From: Pantoea sp. RIT-PI-b
GTDB taxonomy: Bacteria; Pseudomonadota; Gammaproteobacteria; Enterobacterales; Enterobacteriaceae
Length of the DNA: 64,000 nt
Direction: 5' to 3'
NCBI RefSeq assembly: GCF_001187905.1
Contig: NZ_LGIS01000027.1
Coordinates: 62,001-126,000 of the forward strand
Below, in pieces: positions 8,752 through 20,254 of this stretch. The notes under the pieces are model-generated. The model was not told the DNA's origin and ran no database searches. It worked only from the letters and a program-made list of their open reading frames with translations. A program made the translations under genes and the position numbers. Each line of letters begins with the position of its first letter. Positions within the stretch are counted from its first letter, which is position 1.

Positions 8752-9993
8752 ATGACAAACAACGCTTCCCGCTCCTCCTCTTTCCGCTGGCTGAAATGGC
8801 TGCTTCTTTTGCTTGTGCTGTTACTGGTAGCGGGCGTGGTCTGGCGCGTGGTTGGCGGGCACGGCGGCATGCCGCCCGGCGCAGAGAAGGGCGCGCGCGG
8901 TGGACATCGCGCTGGCGCGGGCGGCCCGCCGGGCATGGCGATGATGGGCGGCGCGACGCTGGTGCACAGCGGCGTGGCCAGCACGGCGGATGTGCCGCAG
9001 TATCTCAATGCGCTCGGCACGGTGATCCCCAACGCCAGCGTCACGGTGACCAGCCGCGTGGCCGGTCAGCTGGAAAAAGTGTTCTTCACCGAAGGGCAGA
9101 AAGTCAGCGCCGGTCAGCTGCTGGCGCAGATCGATCCGCGCAGCTATCAGGCGACGCTGGCGCAGTATCAGGGCGATCTCAATCAGAACCAGGCGTTGCT
9201 GAAAAGCGCGCAGTTAACGCTGGTGCGTTATCAGAAACTGGCGGCGCAGGATTCGCTGTCGCGTCAGGATCTCGACACGCAAACCGCCACCGTTGGGCAA
9301 TATAAAGGTGCGGTGGCCGCCGATGAAGCGCAGATCGCCAGCGCCAAGCTGGATATCGAATACGCGCGCATCACCTCGCCGATTAGCGGACGTGTCGGCT
9401 TACGTCTGGTCGATCCCGGCAACATGGTGCAAACCAGCGATACCACCGGCATTGTGGTGGTGACGCAGATGCAGCCCGCCGCCGTCACCTTCAGCGTGCC
9501 GCAAAGCAACATTCCGCAGCTGACCAAAGCGCTGCACGGCGGACAAAGCTTACCGGCCACCGCCTTCGATCAGGACAACAGCACCCCGCTGGCGCAGGGC
9601 GAGGTGCAGTTCATCAGCAACCAGATTGATACCGCAACCGGCACCATCGCGCTCAAAGCCACCTTCCCGAACGAAGATGAAGCGCTGTTCGCCAACCAGT
9701 TTGTGAACCTGCGTTTGCAAACCAGCATCCTGAAAAATGCCACGGTGATTCCGGCGCAGGCGCTGCAGTTGAGCAGCGACGGCAGCTTCGTGTTTGTGAT
9801 TAATAAAGACAACACCGTGACGCGCAAAGCCGTCACCACCGGGCCAACGTTCGGTGACGATCAGCAGGCGATCCTTAAAGGCGTGGAACCGGGCGATCGT
9901 CTGGTGACCGAGGGCATTGATCGTCTGACCAACGGCAGCAAAGTGCAGCTGGCCGATGAGAGCAAAACCGGCGCGAGCGCGGCAAGCCAATGA
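8752..9993 (+). CDS. mdtA: MdtA, RND periplasmic adaptor of the MdtABC pump
   Basis: Membrane-fusion protein linking the MdtB/MdtC permeases to an outer-membrane channel; 413 residues (E. coli MdtA 415). One N-terminal membrane anchor (about residues 14-36) is followed by a Gly/Pro/Ala-rich linker. The first lipoyl half contains [20 protein letters not shown], then a coiled hairpin, then the second lipoyl half with [18 protein letters not shown]. The stop overlaps the mdtB start by four bases (ATGA), implying translational coupling. E. coli mdtABCD is controlled by BaeSR. No baeSR follows here and I cannot identify a BaeR box upstream. Confidence 0.95.
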   Translation: MTNNASRSSSFRWLKWLLLLLVLLLVAGVVWRVVGGHGGMPPGAEKGARGGHRAGAGGPPGMAMMGGATLVHSGVASTADVPQYLNALGTVIPNASVTVTSRVAGQLEKVFFTEGQKVSAGQLLAQIDPRSYQATLAQYQGDLNQNQALLKSAQLTLVRYQKLAAQDSLSRQDLDTQTATVGQYKGAVAADEAQIASAKLDIEYARITSPISGRVGLRLVDPGNMVQTSDTTGIVVVTQMQPAAVTFSVPQSNIPQLTKALHGGQSLPATAFDQDNSTPLAQGEVQFISNQIDTATGTIALKATFPNEDEALFANQFVNLRLQTSILKNATVIPAQALQLSSDGSFVFVINKDNTVTRKAVTTGPTFGDDQQAILKGVEPGDRLVTEGIDRLTNGSKVQLADESKTGASAASQ

Positions 9994-12900
9994 ATCCGTC
10001 GCGCCTGTTTATCCAGCGTCCGGTCGCCACCATCCTGCTGATGGTCGGCGTGCTGATCGCCGGGATTTTCTCCTATCGCTTTCTCTCGACTTCGGCGCTG
10101 CCGCAGGTGGATTACCCGACCATTCAGGTCACCACGCTCTATCCCGGCGCCAGCCCGGATGTGATGGCGTCATCGGTTACCTCGCCGCTGGAGCGCCAGC
10201 TGGGGCAGATGGCCGGATTGAGCCAGATGACCTCGACCAGCTCGAGCGGATCGTCCATCGTTACGCTGAAGTTCAGCCTCGATCTGTCGCTGGATGTCGC
10301 CGAGCAGGAAGTGCAGGCGGCAATCAACGCGGCCAATAATCTGCTGCCGAGCGATCTGCCGAATCCGCCGACCTATAAAAAGGTTAACCCGGCCGATACC
10401 GCAGTGATCACCCTGGCGGTAAGCTCCGACACGCTGCCGCTGACCCAGGTGCAGGATCTGGTCAACACGCGCGTGGCGCTCAAGCTGTCGCAGATTAACG
10501 GCGTCGGCATGGTGACGCTGGCGGGCGGCCATCAGCCAGCGATTCGCGTGCAGATGGATCCGAAAGCGCTGGCGGCGCATAAGCTGTCGCTGGAAGACGT
10601 CAATACGCTCATCAGCAACAGCAATGTTAACGGCTCGAAAGGCGGCTTCGACGGCAAATATCACTCGGTGACCATCGACGCCAACGACCAGCTGCGCACC
10701 GCCGATGAGTACGGCAATCTGATCATCACCTATCAAAACGGCGCGGCGCTGCGGCTGAAAGATATCGCGCATATCGAACAAGGACCGGAGAACAGCTTCC
10801 AGTCGGCGTGGGCGAATAACAGCCCGGCGATTGTGGTCAGCGTGCAGCGCCAGCCCGGCGCCAACGTGATTCAGGTGGTCGACAGCATCAAAGCGCAGCT
10901 GCCAAAGCTGCAGGCGGCGCTGCCGGACGGCGTGAAGATGAGCATTCTCTCCGATCGCACGCAAACCATTCGCGCCTCGATCAGCGACGTGCAATTTGAG
11001 CTGATGCTGTCGGTGGCGCTGGTGGTGATGGTGACGTTCCTGTTCCTGCGCAACGTGGCGGCGACGCTGATTCCGAGCGTGGCGGTGCCGCTGTCGCTGA
11101 TTGGCACCTTCGGCGTGATGTATCTGGCCGACTTCAGCCTGAATAACCTGTCGCTGATGGCGCTGACCATCGCCACCGGCTTCGTTATCGATGATGCGAT
11201 TGTGGTGGTGGAGAACATTTCGCGGCGGCTGGAGGAGGGCGAAACGCCGATGCAGGCGGCACTGAAAGGCTCGCAGCAGATTGGCTTCACCATTATTTCG
11301 CTGACCTTCTCGCTGATTGCGGTGCTGATCCCGTTGCTGTTTATGGGCGATGTGGTCGGACGGCTATTCCGCGAATTCGCCATCACGCTGGCGGTGTCGA
11401 TTCTGGTGTCGATGGTGGTGTCACTGACGCTCACGCCGATGCTGTGCGCTTATCTTTTGCAGCACATTCCGCCGGAGAAACAGTCGCGCTTTTCGCGCAA
11501 AGGCGGCGAGCTGTTCGACAAGCTGGTGCGCGGTTACGACCGCCTGCTGACGGTGGTGCTGAATCATCAAAAACTGACGCTGCTGGTGGCGCTGGCGACT
11601 TTTGCGCTCACCGCGCTGCTGTATATCGCCATCCCGAAAGGCTTCTTCCCGACTCAGGATACCGGCCTGATTCAGGGCGTTACCGTGGCGTCGCAGGATG
11701 TGTCGTTTAGCGAGATGTCGAAGCGCCAGCAGGCATTGGCAAAAGTGATTCTGCAAAACCCATCGGTGGAGAGTTTGTCATCGACCATCGGCATCGACGG
11801 CAGCAACACCAGCCTGAACAGCGGGCGCATCCAGATCAACCTCAAGTCGTTTGACGATCGCGATGATAAAGCCGACGTGGTGATCACCCAGCTGCAGCAA
11901 GCGGCGGCGCAGGTGGCGGGTATTCAACTCTATCTGCAACCGGCGCAGGATTTAACCGTTAACGATCAGGTCTCGCCGAGCCAGTATCAGTTCACACTCG
12001 ATGATGCCGACAGCGAAAACCTGGTGAGCTGGACGCCGAAAATGGTCGCCGCGTTGCAGCAGCGTCCGGAGTTTAACGGCGTGGTAAGCAATCTGCAGGA
12101 TCAGGGCCGCGTGGCCTACGTGGAATTGAACCGTGATAAGGCGGCGCGCTACGGCATTACCGCCGCCGATGTCGACACCGCGCTGTATAACAGTTTCGGC
12201 CAGCGGCTGGTCTCCACCATCTTTACCCAGGCCAATCAGTATCGCGTGGTGCTGGAAGTGGCGCCGCAGTACCAGCAATCTCCGGCGTCGTTTGATGACG
12301 TCTATCTGCCGGTCACCAGCAGCAGCAGCTCATCCAGCGACGACAGCAGCACGTCGACCTCCTCAGATGACACCAGCACAACGACCGGCATGGTGAAACT
12401 GACCTCGATCGCTACCATTCATCAGCGCACCGGCTCGCTGATGCACATGCGCCTAAATCAGTTCCCGGCGGTGATGGTGTCGTTCAACCTCAACAGCGGT
12501 TATTCGCTGGAGGATGGGCAGAAGGCGATTGCCGAGGTGGCGCAGCAGCTGAATCTGCCGTCGAGCATTACCCTGCGTTATCAGGGCGAAACCTCGGCGT
12601 TCCAGAGCGCTACCGGCAACACGCTGTGGCTGATTCTGGCGGCGCTAATCACCATGTACGTGGTGCTCGGCATTCTGTATGAGAGTTTTATCCATCCGGT
12701 GACCATCCTCTCAACGCTGCCGTCGGCAGCGGTTGGCGCCTTGCTGACGCTCTTGCTAGCGGGCAGTGAGTTCAGCCTGATCGCGCTGATTGGCGTGATT
12801 CTGCTGATCGGCATCGTCAAAAAGAACGCGATTATGATGATCGACTTCGCGCTCGAGGCGGAGAACAAACAGCACATGAGCGCGCGCGAGGCGATTCATC

Positions 12901-13160
12901 AGGCCTGTTTGCTGCGCTTCCGCCCGATTCTGATGACCACCATGGCGGCGCTGCTCGGCGCGCTGCCGCTGATGCTGGCGTCCGGTTCCGGTGCCGAACT
13001 GCGCCAGCCGCTCGGGTTGGTAATTGTCGGCGGGCTGATTGTCAGCCAGGTGCTGACGCTGTTCTCCACGCCGGTGATCTACCTGTGGTTTGATGGCATC
13101 GCGCAGCGCGGCAAGCGCTATATGCAGCGCAAGCAGCAACAGGCGCGGGGCGATCAATGA
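9990..13160 (+). CDS. mdtB: MdtB, RND permease subunit, with Ser/Thr/Asp-rich insert
   Basis: One half of the heteromultimeric MdtB/MdtC inner-membrane drug/proton antiporter. It has 1056 residues against about 1040 in E. coli. Relay aspartates D401 and D402 are in [13 protein letters not shown], and the TM10 lysine is in [18 protein letters not shown] low-complexity run of Ser, Thr and Asp at residues 776-799 (12315-12386) sits in the second periplasmic region and accounts for the extra length. The upstream overlap with mdtA and downstream overlap with mdtC are both ATGA. Assigned by family, gene order and length; substrates not inferred. Confidence 0.94.
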   Translation: MNPSRLFIQRPVATILLMVGVLIAGIFSYRFLSTSALPQVDYPTIQVTTLYPGASPDVMASSVTSPLERQLGQMAGLSQMTSTSSSGSSIVTLKFSLDLSLDVAEQEVQAAINAANNLLPSDLPNPPTYKKVNPADTAVITLAVSSDTLPLTQVQDLVNTRVALKLSQINGVGMVTLAGGHQPAIRVQMDPKALAAHKLSLEDVNTLISNSNVNGSKGGFDGKYHSVTIDANDQLRTADEYGNLIITYQNGAALRLKDIAHIEQGPENSFQSAWANNSPAIVVSVQRQPGANVIQVVDSIKAQLPKLQAALPDGVKMSILSDRTQTIRASISDVQFELMLSVALVVMVTFLFLRNVAATLIPSVAVPLSLIGTFGVMYLADFSLNNLSLMALTIATGFVIDDAIVVVENISRRLEEGETPMQAALKGSQQIGFTIISLTFSLIAVLIPLLFMGDVVGRLFREFAITLAVSILVSMVVSLTLTPMLCAYLLQHIPPEKQSRFSRKGGELFDKLVRGYDRLLTVVLNHQKLTLLVALATFALTALLYIAIPKGFFPTQDTGLIQGVTVASQDVSFSEMSKRQQALAKVILQNPSVESLSSTIGIDGSNTSLNSGRIQINLKSFDDRDDKADVVITQLQQAAAQVAGIQLYLQPAQDLTVNDQVSPSQYQFTLDDADSENLVSWTPKMVAALQQRPEFNGVVSNLQDQGRVAYVELNRDKAARYGITAADVDTALYNSFGQRLVSTIFTQANQYRVVLEVAPQYQQSPASFDDVYLPVTSSSSSSSDDSSTSTSSDDTSTTTGMVKLTSIATIHQRTGSLMHMRLNQFPAVMVSFNLNSGYSLEDGQKAIAEVAQQLNLPSSITLRYQGETSAFQSATGNTLWLILAALITMYVVLGILYESFIHPVTILSTLPSAAVGALLTLLLAGSEFSLIALIGVILLIGIVKKNAIMMIDFALEAENKQHMSAREAIHQACLLRFRPILMTTMAALLGALPLMLASGSGAELRQPLGLVIVGGLIVSQVLTLFSTPVIYLWFDGIAQRGKRYMQRKQQQARGDQ

Positions 13161-16100
13161 ACTTAACCCGGCTGTTTATCTTCCGTCCGGTTGCCACGCT
13201 GCTGCTGACGCTGGCGATCCTGCTGCTCGGTGCGCTGGGCTATCGGCTATTACCGGTGGCGCCGCTGCCGCAGGTGGATTTCCCCACCATTATGGTGAGC
13301 GCCAGCCTGGCCGGTGCCAGCCCGGAAACCATGGCGGCGACCGTGGCGACGCCGCTGGAGCGTTCGCTTGGGCAAATTGCTGGCGTCAGCGAAATGACCT
13401 CGACCAGTTCGCAGGGATCGACCAGCGTGATTTTGCAGTTTGATCTCGATCGCGACATCAACGGCGCGGCGCGTGACGTGCAGGCGGCGATCAACGCCGC
13501 GCGCAGCCTGCTGCCGAGCGCAATGGAGTCGCTGCCGACTTACCGCAAAGCCAACCCCTCGGATGCGCCGATTGTGATGCTGGCGCTGACTTCCGCCACG
13601 CGCACGCCGGGCGAACTTTACGATCTGGCCGAAAGCAAAATTGAGCAGGCGATGGGCCAGGTAAAAGGCGTGGGCGAAGTGTCGCTGATGGGCAGCGCCT
13701 TGCCGGCGGTGCGCATCGACCTGCAGCCGCTGAAGCTGACGCAGTACGGCATTTCGCTCGACACGGTGCGCAGCGCCATCGCCAACGGCACCACCAACAA
13801 GCCGAAGGGCATTTTGCAGGGCAGCAGCCAATCCTGGGTGGTGGACAGCAACGGCCAGCTGGATAAAGCCGCGCAGTATCAGGATCTGATCGTTAGCTAT
13901 CAGGACGGCAAAGCGGTGCGCCTGCACGATGTCGCCACGGTGTACGATTCGGTGGAAGATCAGTATCAGGCCGGTTTCCTGGATTCGATGCCGTCGGTGA
14001 TGGTGGGCATCAAGCGCCAGGCCGGTGCCAATATGCTCGACACCATTGATGCCATCAAAGCACAGCTGCCAGCGCTGGAGAGAGATCTGCCCGCCGATAC
14101 CCAGCTGAAAGTGGTGGTGGACCGTTCACCGACGGTGCGCGCCTCGCTGTACGACACCGAAGAGACGCTGCTGGTGGCGATGCTGCTGGTGATCGCCGTG
14201 GTGTTTGTCTTCCTGCGTAACGTACAGGCGGTGGTGATTCCGGCGCTGGCGCTGCCGGTGTCGCTGATTGGCACCTGCGCGGTGATGTATCTGCTCGGCT
14301 ACAGCCTCGATAACCTGTCGCTGATGGCGCTGATTATCGCCACCGGCTTTGTGGTGGATGATGCGATTGTGGTGCTGGAAAACATTACGCGCCATATCGA
14401 AGAGGGACTCAGCCCACTGCGTGCGGCGCTGCGTGGTGCACAGGAGGTGAGTTTTACCGTGCTGTCGATGACTATGTCACTGATTGCGGTGTTCATCCCG
14501 ATTCTGCTGATGGGCAGCATCGTCGGCCGCCTGTTCCGCGAGTTTGCCGTGACGCTGACGGTGTCGCTGCTGATCTCGATGTTTGTGTCGCTGAGCCTAA
14601 CGCCGATGCTGTGCGCGCGCTTACTCAAGCCAAAAGCGAAAGTCACTCAGCGGCCGCATCCGCTGTATCAGTTTATCGAAAACCGGCTCAATGGGTTGCT
14701 GGCGGCCTACTCGCGCGGATTAACCTGGGTGATGGCGCACCAAAAGCTGACGATGTTCAGCCTGGTGCTGACCGTGCTGCTCAATCTGTTCCTGTTCTCG
14801 GTGGTACAAAAAGGCTTCTTCCCGAATCAGGATACTGGCCTGCTGATGGGCGCGCTGCGGGCCGATCAGAACATCTCTTTTCAGGCGATGAAGCCGAAAA
14901 TGCTGCAGTTCACCAAAATTATCCAGTCCGATCCGGCGGTGGAGAGCGTGATGTCGTCGATGGGCAGCGGCATGTTTGGTTCGCGCAACAGCGCCAACTT
15001 CTTTGTGCGGCTGAAGGATTTTGATCAGCGCGATGCCACCGCCACCGAAGTGGCCAACCGCCTGAGTCTGAAGACCAGCCATATCGCCGGGGCGCAGATG
15101 TTCCTGATGGCGGCGCAGGATCTGCATATCGGCGGACGCAGCGCCAACGCCACCTATCAATACAGCCTGCAGGCCGACGATCTCGATCTGCTGCGCGAGT
15201 GGACGCCGAAAGTGCAGGCGGCGCTGGCAGCCATCCCGCAGCTCAACAGCGTCGACTCCGATGCGCAAACCGGCGGCCAGGAAGTGGTGATCAACATCGA
15301 TCGCGATCGCGCCACCCGGCTCGGCGTTAACGTGCAGATGCTTGATACCATGCTGAATAACGCCTTCAGCCAGCGCCAGGTCGCCACGCTGTATCACACC
15401 CTCAATCAGTATCACGTGGTGATGTCGCTGCAGGATAGTTACACGCGCGATCCGGCGATTCTCCAGCAGCTGTATGTGATTAACGACAGCGGCGATCGCG
15501 TGCCGCTGGCGGCGTTCGCCAATTTCAAAGGCGGCAACGCGCCGCTGTCGGTGGCGCATCAGGGCCAATCGGCCACCAGCACCGTGGCCTTCAACCTTAA
15601 CGATGGCGTATCGCTGGAGCAGGCGCAGGCGCTGATCAAGCAGGCGATGGCGCAGCTCGGTTTGCCGTCCACCATTCAGGCCGGTTTTGCCGGCACGGCG
15701 GCGGCGTTTGCCCAGCTCACCGCCACCATGCCGTGGCTGATTATCGCGGCGCTGGCGGCGGTGTATATCGTGCTCGGCGTGCTGTATGAGAGCTATATCC
15801 ATCCAATCACTATTCTCTCAACGCTGCCGTCGGCGGGCGTCGGGGCGCTGTTACTGCTGCTGCTCACCAATACGCAGCTGACGGTGATCGCGCTGATCGG
15901 CATCATCCTGCTGATCGGTATCGTGAAAAAGAACGCCATTATGATGATCGACTTTGCCATTCACGCCGAGCGCACGCAGGGCATGTCGCCGCAGCAGGCG
16001 ATTACCCAAGCCTGTCTGATGCGCTTCCGTCCGATCATGATGACCACGCTGGCCGCCTTCTTCGGCGCGCTGCCGCTGGCGCTGGGCAGCGGTGGCGATG

Positions 16101-16261
16101 CTGACTTGCGCAGCCCGCTCGGCATGGCGATTGCCGGTGGTCTGGCGCTGAGCCAGCTGCTGACGCTGTTTACTACGCCGGTGGTTTATCTCTGGCTCGA
16201 TCGTTTAAGCCGTGCCACGCAGCGTCAGTGGCTGCGGTTGCGTCATGTGGAATCCCGATAG
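13157..16261 (+). CDS. mdtC: MdtC, RND permease subunit
   Basis: Second permease of the MdtBC complex, 1034 residues (E. coli MdtC 1025). It starts [20 protein letters not shown]; relay aspartates D401 and D402 are in [17 protein letters not shown], and the TM10 motif is [17 protein letters not shown]. In E. coli MdtBC, MdtC is thought to carry out the drug-transport cycle and MdtB mainly to support proton translocation (family knowledge). The low-complexity insert of the paralogous MdtB is absent. The TAG stop is directly followed by the ATG of the channel gene, with no intervening base. Confidence 0.94.
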   Translation: MNLTRLFIFRPVATLLLTLAILLLGALGYRLLPVAPLPQVDFPTIMVSASLAGASPETMAATVATPLERSLGQIAGVSEMTSTSSQGSTSVILQFDLDRDINGAARDVQAAINAARSLLPSAMESLPTYRKANPSDAPIVMLALTSATRTPGELYDLAESKIEQAMGQVKGVGEVSLMGSALPAVRIDLQPLKLTQYGISLDTVRSAIANGTTNKPKGILQGSSQSWVVDSNGQLDKAAQYQDLIVSYQDGKAVRLHDVATVYDSVEDQYQAGFLDSMPSVMVGIKRQAGANMLDTIDAIKAQLPALERDLPADTQLKVVVDRSPTVRASLYDTEETLLVAMLLVIAVVFVFLRNVQAVVIPALALPVSLIGTCAVMYLLGYSLDNLSLMALIIATGFVVDDAIVVLENITRHIEEGLSPLRAALRGAQEVSFTVLSMTMSLIAVFIPILLMGSIVGRLFREFAVTLTVSLLISMFVSLSLTPMLCARLLKPKAKVTQRPHPLYQFIENRLNGLLAAYSRGLTWVMAHQKLTMFSLVLTVLLNLFLFSVVQKGFFPNQDTGLLMGALRADQNISFQAMKPKMLQFTKIIQSDPAVESVMSSMGSGMFGSRNSANFFVRLKDFDQRDATATEVANRLSLKTSHIAGAQMFLMAAQDLHIGGRSANATYQYSLQADDLDLLREWTPKVQAALAAIPQLNSVDSDAQTGGQEVVINIDRDRATRLGVNVQMLDTMLNNAFSQRQVATLYHTLNQYHVVMSLQDSYTRDPAILQQLYVINDSGDRVPLAAFANFKGGNAPLSVAHQGQSATSTVAFNLNDGVSLEQAQALIKQAMAQLGLPSTIQAGFAGTAAAFAQLTATMPWLIIAALAAVYIVLGVLYESYIHPITILSTLPSAGVGALLLLLLTNTQLTVIALIGIILLIGIVKKNAIMMIDFAIHAERTQGMSPQQAITQACLMRFRPIMMTTLAAFFGALPLALGSGGDADLRSPLGMAIAGGLALSQLLTLFTTPVVYLWLDRLSRATQRQWLRLRHVESR

Positions 16262-17665
16262 ATGAAAATGTCCGTGCAAATAACTCCCGTCCTGCTGGCG
16301 CTGTTGCTAGCCGGTTGTGCCGTTGGCCCCGATTATCAGCGCCCCACCATGGCGATGCCGACCCATTTTAAAGAGGCCAAAGACTGGCAACAGGCGACGC
16401 CGCAGGATACCGCCAGCAAAGGCGAGTGGTGGCGGGTGTATCACGACGCCACGCTGGATAGCCTGCTGAAACAGGTCAGTATCTCCAATCAGAACGTCGC
16501 CAGCTATGCCGCGCAGTACCGTGAAGCGCAGGCGCTGACTGCGCAATCACGCGCCGCGCTGTTGCCGTCGCTGGGTTATGACGCCAGCAGCACGCGCAGC
16601 GGCAGCCGCGCCAGTACCAGTGGACAACGCAGCGTCAGCAACAGCCATGCCGCCGATCTCAGCGCCAGCTGGGAGCTGGATCTGTGGGGCAAACTGCGCC
16701 GCACGCTGGAGGAGAACAACGCCAGCGCCGAGGCCAGCAAAGCCGAACTGGCGAATATCACCCTGAGCGCGCAGTCCGAACTGGCGCAGGACTATTTCCA
16801 GCTGCGCATCATCGACGAGAAAATCGCGCTCTATCAGCGCAGCATTGATGCTTATCAGCGTTATCTGACGGTGATTGAAAACAAATATGCCGCTGGCAGC
16901 GAATCGCGCGCCACCTTAGCGCAGGCGCAGATGCAGCTGGAGAGCGCTCGCGCCTCGGCGCAGGATTATCAGTGGCAGCGCGCGCAGATGGAGCATGCGA
17001 TTGCGTTGCTGCTGGGCCGCGCACCGGCTGATTTTTCACTGCCGGTGGCGAAGCTGGATGCCGCGTTACCTGAGATCCCCAATAGCCTGCCCTCGCAGCT
17101 GCTGCAGCGTCGTCCCGATATCGCCTACGCCGAACGTAACGTGGCGGCGGCCAATGCGGCAGTCGGCGTGGCGATTGCCGGTTACTATCCCGATCTGACG
17201 CTAAGCGCCAGCGGCGGCGTGAGTTCATCGGCGATCAATAGCTTGTTCTCGCTGCCCAATCGTGTCTGGTCATTGGGGCCGGAGCTGAGCGGCACGCTGT
17301 TAGATTTCGGGGCCACCTCGTCGAAGGTGGAGCAGGCGCGCGCCGCCTATGATGCCAGCGTCGCCAGCTATCGCCAGGCGGTGCTGACGGGCATGGGCGA
17401 AGTGGAAGATTATCTGGTGCAGCTGAATACCCTGCAGGGCGAGATCGCCTCGCAGCAGCGCGCCACCGACGCGGCGCAGGAATCGGCGCGGGTCACGCGC
17501 AATCAGTATGATGCCGGGATGATCGACTATCTTGATGTCGCCACCACCGAGAACAGCAGCCTGAGCGCGCAGCAGAGTTTGCTGTCATTGCAGAGCACCC
17601 AGTGGGTCAGTAGCGTGGCGCTGATCGCCGCCCTCGGCGGCGGCTGGCAGGCGGATTCGCAGTAA
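16262..17665 (+). CDS. Outer-membrane channel lipoprotein of the mdtABC operon
   Basis: NodT/OprM-family channel of 467 residues, encoded immediately after mdtC. The lipoprotein signal ends LLLAGC (lipidated Cys19) and leads into AVGPDYQRPTMAMP. The channel core includes DLSASWELDLWGKLRRTLEE, LLQRRPDIAYAERNVAAANA and, near the C-terminus, YDAGMIDYLDVATTENSSLS. E. coli has mdtD and baeSR at this position. The arrangement adaptor-permease-permease-channel instead matches pseudomonad muxABC-opmB, so this pump probably has a dedicated channel. A family A palindrome begins five bases after the stop. Confidence 0.92.
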   Translation: MKMSVQITPVLLALLLAGCAVGPDYQRPTMAMPTHFKEAKDWQQATPQDTASKGEWWRVYHDATLDSLLKQVSISNQNVASYAAQYREAQALTAQSRAALLPSLGYDASSTRSGSRASTSGQRSVSNSHAADLSASWELDLWGKLRRTLEENNASAEASKAELANITLSAQSELAQDYFQLRIIDEKIALYQRSIDAYQRYLTVIENKYAAGSESRATLAQAQMQLESARASAQDYQWQRAQMEHAIALLLGRAPADFSLPVAKLDAALPEIPNSLPSQLLQRRPDIAYAERNVAAANAAVGVAIAGYYPDLTLSASGGVSSSAINSLFSLPNRVWSLGPELSGTLLDFGATSSKVEQARAAYDASVASYRQAVLTGMGEVEDYLVQLNTLQGEIASQQRATDAAQESARVTRNQYDAGMIDYLDVATTENSSLSAQQSLLSLQSTQWVSSVALIAALGGGWQADSQ

Positions 17666-17669
17666 CCCA

Positions 17670-17693
17670 GGTCGCCATGAATGGCGACCCTAC
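17670..17693. repeat. Short palindromic repeat, family A
   Basis: GGTCGCCAT, GA, ATGGCGACC, CTAC. It begins five bases after the channel-gene stop, a placement typical of this family here, and could fold in the mRNA 3' end. Confidence 0.8.
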
Positions 17694-18103
17694 GGGACAG
17701 TCAGCCGCTGGAGGCTAAGAAGATGCATTGCTATTGCAGCGCGGGTGTTGAGGCGACATCCCTCCCCGCTGAGCGAGTGAGGGATTCCAGGGCGAGCCGC
17801 AGGGATGCGGCGAGAGGCGGCGCTGAGCAGGAGCGAATCGCCGCCGGTCCGTCAGGAATCGTGAACGAGTGAAGGCACCGCGAAGCGGCGGGGCGGGCTG
17901 GCGCAAGGCCCGGGAGTGAAGAGGGCGTGGCCAGACGCCCTCTTCTCGGTCGCCGCACGGCAGAGCTGAAACTGCCTCAGCCGATGGCGAACGAAAGCCG
18001 CGCTGTGCTTAACGCCATTACGTTTAAATCACCGCGCCACTTGTCGAAAAACCTGAGATCCTGCATCGTAAGAGCCATTTTTTGCGAATGCTAAGGAGCT
18101 GGC
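17694..18103. repeat. Gene-free GC-rich repeat region before aas
   Basis: No gene is supported here. Visible structure: an 11-bp stem GAAGAGGGCGT / ACGCCCTCTTC at 17918-17945, and the segment CCGATGGCGAACGAAAGCCG (from 17981), which recurs with one change at 2290-2310. In both places it follows hairpin-rich DNA, suggesting fragments of a dispersed intergenic repeat. The last 40 bases should hold the aas leader; a strong AAGGAG lies just before the aas start. Short frames at 17681-17872 are spurious. Confidence 0.6.
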
Positions 18104-20254
18104 ATGTTACTCACCTTCTTCCGTTTCCTGTTCCGCCTGCTGTGGCGTGTGGAGTTGCGCGGCGATCTCACGGCATTACATAAAGAAAAAGTGCTGATTA
18201 CCCCCAACCACATGTCGTTTCTCGACGGGGTGTTGGTGGCGCTGTTTCTGCCGATCAAACCGGTGTTTGCCGTCTACTCGTCGATCAGCGAACAGTGGTA
18301 TATGCGCCTGCTGAAGCCAATTATCGACTTCGTGCCGCTCGATCCCACCAAGCCGATGTCGGTTAAACATCTGGTGCGGATGATCAATGAAGGGCGTCCG
18401 GTGGTGATCTTCCCGGAAGGGCGCATTACCGTGACCGGCTCGCTGATGAAGATCTACAGCGGCGCCGGTTTTGTGGCGGCGAAATCTGGCGCCACCGTGG
18501 TGCCGATGCGTATTGAAGGCGCGGAATATACGCCGTTTGGTCGGCTGGCGGGCGTGTTTAAGCGCCGCCTGTTCCCGCGCATCACCTTGACGGTGCTGCC
18601 GGCGACGGTGATCCCGATGCCCGAAGCCAAACGCGCGCGCGATCGCCGTCAACTGGCGGGTGAGCACTTACACCATGTGATGATGGAAGCGCGCATGGCG
18701 GTGCGTCCGCGTGAAACGCTGTTCGAGGCGTTTCTCAATGCGCGCCAGCGGTATGGGCTGACGAAGCCGTGCATCGAAGACGTCAACTTCAAGCCAGATA
18801 GCTACACCGGTTTACTGAAGAAAGCGCTCGGCGTGGGCCGCATTCTTGAACGTTATAGTCAGCGAGGCGAATACGTGGGCCTGCTGCTGCCGAACGCCAC
18901 GGTGACGGCGGCGGCGATCCTGGGCGCATCGCTGCGCGGACGCGTTCCGGCGATGCTCAACTACACCGCGGGCGTCAATGGCATGCGCGCGGCGCTCACC
19001 GCTTCACAGGTAAAAACCGTCTTCACCTCGCGCCAGTTCCTCGAAAAGGGCAACTTGTGGCATCTGCCGCAGGGCCTGACAGAAGTGCAGTGGATTTACC
19101 TGGAAGACCTGAAAGATACCGTCACGCTGAAAGACAAACTGTGGATTGTGGCGCATCTGCTGATGCCGCGCCGCGCGCAGGTCAAACAGCAGCCGGAAGA
19201 TGCCGCAATGGTGCTATTCACCTCCGGTTCAGAAGGCAATCCCAAAGGCGTGGTGCATTCGCATAAAAGCCTGCTGGCGAACGTAGAGCAGATTCGTACC
19301 GTGGCGGACTTCACGCCGCGCGACCGTTTTATGTCGGCGCTGCCGCTGTTCCATGCTTTCGGTTTGACGGTTGGCCTGTTTACGCCGCTGCTGACCGGCG
19401 CGCAGGTCTTCCTCTACCCAAGCCCACTGCATTACCGCATCGTGCCGGAACTGGTTTATGACCGTAACTGCACCGTGCTGTTTGGCACCTCGACCTTCCT
19501 CGGCAACTACGCGCGTTTCGCCAGCCCGTATGATTTTGCGCGGCTGCGCTATGTGGTGGCGGGTGCGGAGAAATTGCAGGAAGCGACGCGTCAGATCTAC
19601 ATGGATAAATACGGCATTCGCATTCTTGAAGGCTACGGCGTGACCGAGTGCGCGCCGGTGGTGGCGATTAACGTGCCGATGGCGGCAAAAAATCACACCG
19701 TGGGCCGCATTCTGCCGGGCATGGATTCGCGTCTGATTTCAGTACCGGGCATTGAGCAGGGCGGTCGCCTGCAATTGCGTGGTCCAAACGTGATGAACGG
19801 TTATCTGCGCGTGGAGAATCCCGGCGTGCTGGAAGTGCCGGTCGCCGATAACGGCGAAGGCGAAATGGAAGCGGGCTGGTACGACACCGGTGACATCGTC
19901 AGCTTTGATGAAGGCGGTTTCTGCCAGATTCAGGGCCGTGCGAAGCGCTTCGCCAAAATTGCCGGTGAGATGGTATCGCTGGAAATCGTTGAGCAAATCG
20001 CGCTGAAAGCGTCGCATGAGAAGCAGCATGCGGCGTCGCTGCGTCCGGATGGTAATCGTGGTGAAGCGTTGGTGTTGTTCACTACCGATAGCGCACTGGG
20101 CCGCGACACCTTGTTGCAAGCGGCGCGTGAGATCGGTGCGCCAGAGCTAGCGGTGCCGCGCGATATCCGCGTGATGAAACAGCTACCGATGCTGGGCAGC
20201 GGTAAACCGGACTATGTCAGCCTGAAGCAGCTGGCGGAAGAGGAACAAGCATGA
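18104..20254 (+). CDS. aas: Aas, 2-acylglycerophosphoethanolamine acyltransferase / acyl-ACP synthetase
   Basis: Bifunctional inner-membrane enzyme that activates fatty acid on bound ACP with ATP and re-acylates lysophosphatidylethanolamine. 716 residues (E. coli 719). The N-terminal PlsC-type acyltransferase domain carries the HX4D motif as H36 and D41 in NHMSFLDG and the block [10 protein letters not shown] near residue 105. The C-terminal AMP-binding domain begins after about residue 220 and has [18 protein letters not shown] (P-loop) near 370 and [14 protein letters not shown] near 595. The AAGGAG ribosome-binding site is clear. It overlaps lplT by four bases; LplT delivers its substrate. 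Confidence 0.96.
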   Translation: MLLTFFRFLFRLLWRVELRGDLTALHKEKVLITPNHMSFLDGVLVALFLPIKPVFAVYSSISEQWYMRLLKPIIDFVPLDPTKPMSVKHLVRMINEGRPVVIFPEGRITVTGSLMKIYSGAGFVAAKSGATVVPMRIEGAEYTPFGRLAGVFKRRLFPRITLTVLPATVIPMPEAKRARDRRQLAGEHLHHVMMEARMAVRPRETLFEAFLNARQRYGLTKPCIEDVNFKPDSYTGLLKKALGVGRILERYSQRGEYVGLLLPNATVTAAAILGASLRGRVPAMLNYTAGVNGMRAALTASQVKTVFTSRQFLEKGNLWHLPQGLTEVQWIYLEDLKDTVTLKDKLWIVAHLLMPRRAQVKQQPEDAAMVLFTSGSEGNPKGVVHSHKSLLANVEQIRTVADFTPRDRFMSALPLFHAFGLTVGLFTPLLTGAQVFLYPSPLHYRIVPELVYDRNCTVLFGTSTFLGNYARFASPYDFARLRYVVAGAEKLQEATRQIYMDKYGIRILEGYGVTECAPVVAINVPMAAKNHTVGRILPGMDSRLISVPGIEQGGRLQLRGPNVMNGYLRVENPGVLEVPVADNGEGEMEAGWYDTGDIVSFDEGGFCQIQGRAKRFAKIAGEMVSLEIVEQIALKASHEKQHAASLRPDGNRGEALVLFTTDSALGRDTLLQAAREIGAPELAVPRDIRVMKQLPMLGSGKPDYVSLKQLAEEEQA

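Noticed and set aside
14720..15802. 360-codon leftward frame inside mdtC
   Set aside because: It is a high-GC antisense shadow; His/Arg/Gln-rich and without motifs.
17681..17872. Small frame between the channel gene and aas
   Set aside because: It lies over repeat DNA, lacks a ribosome-binding site and has no recognisable sequence.
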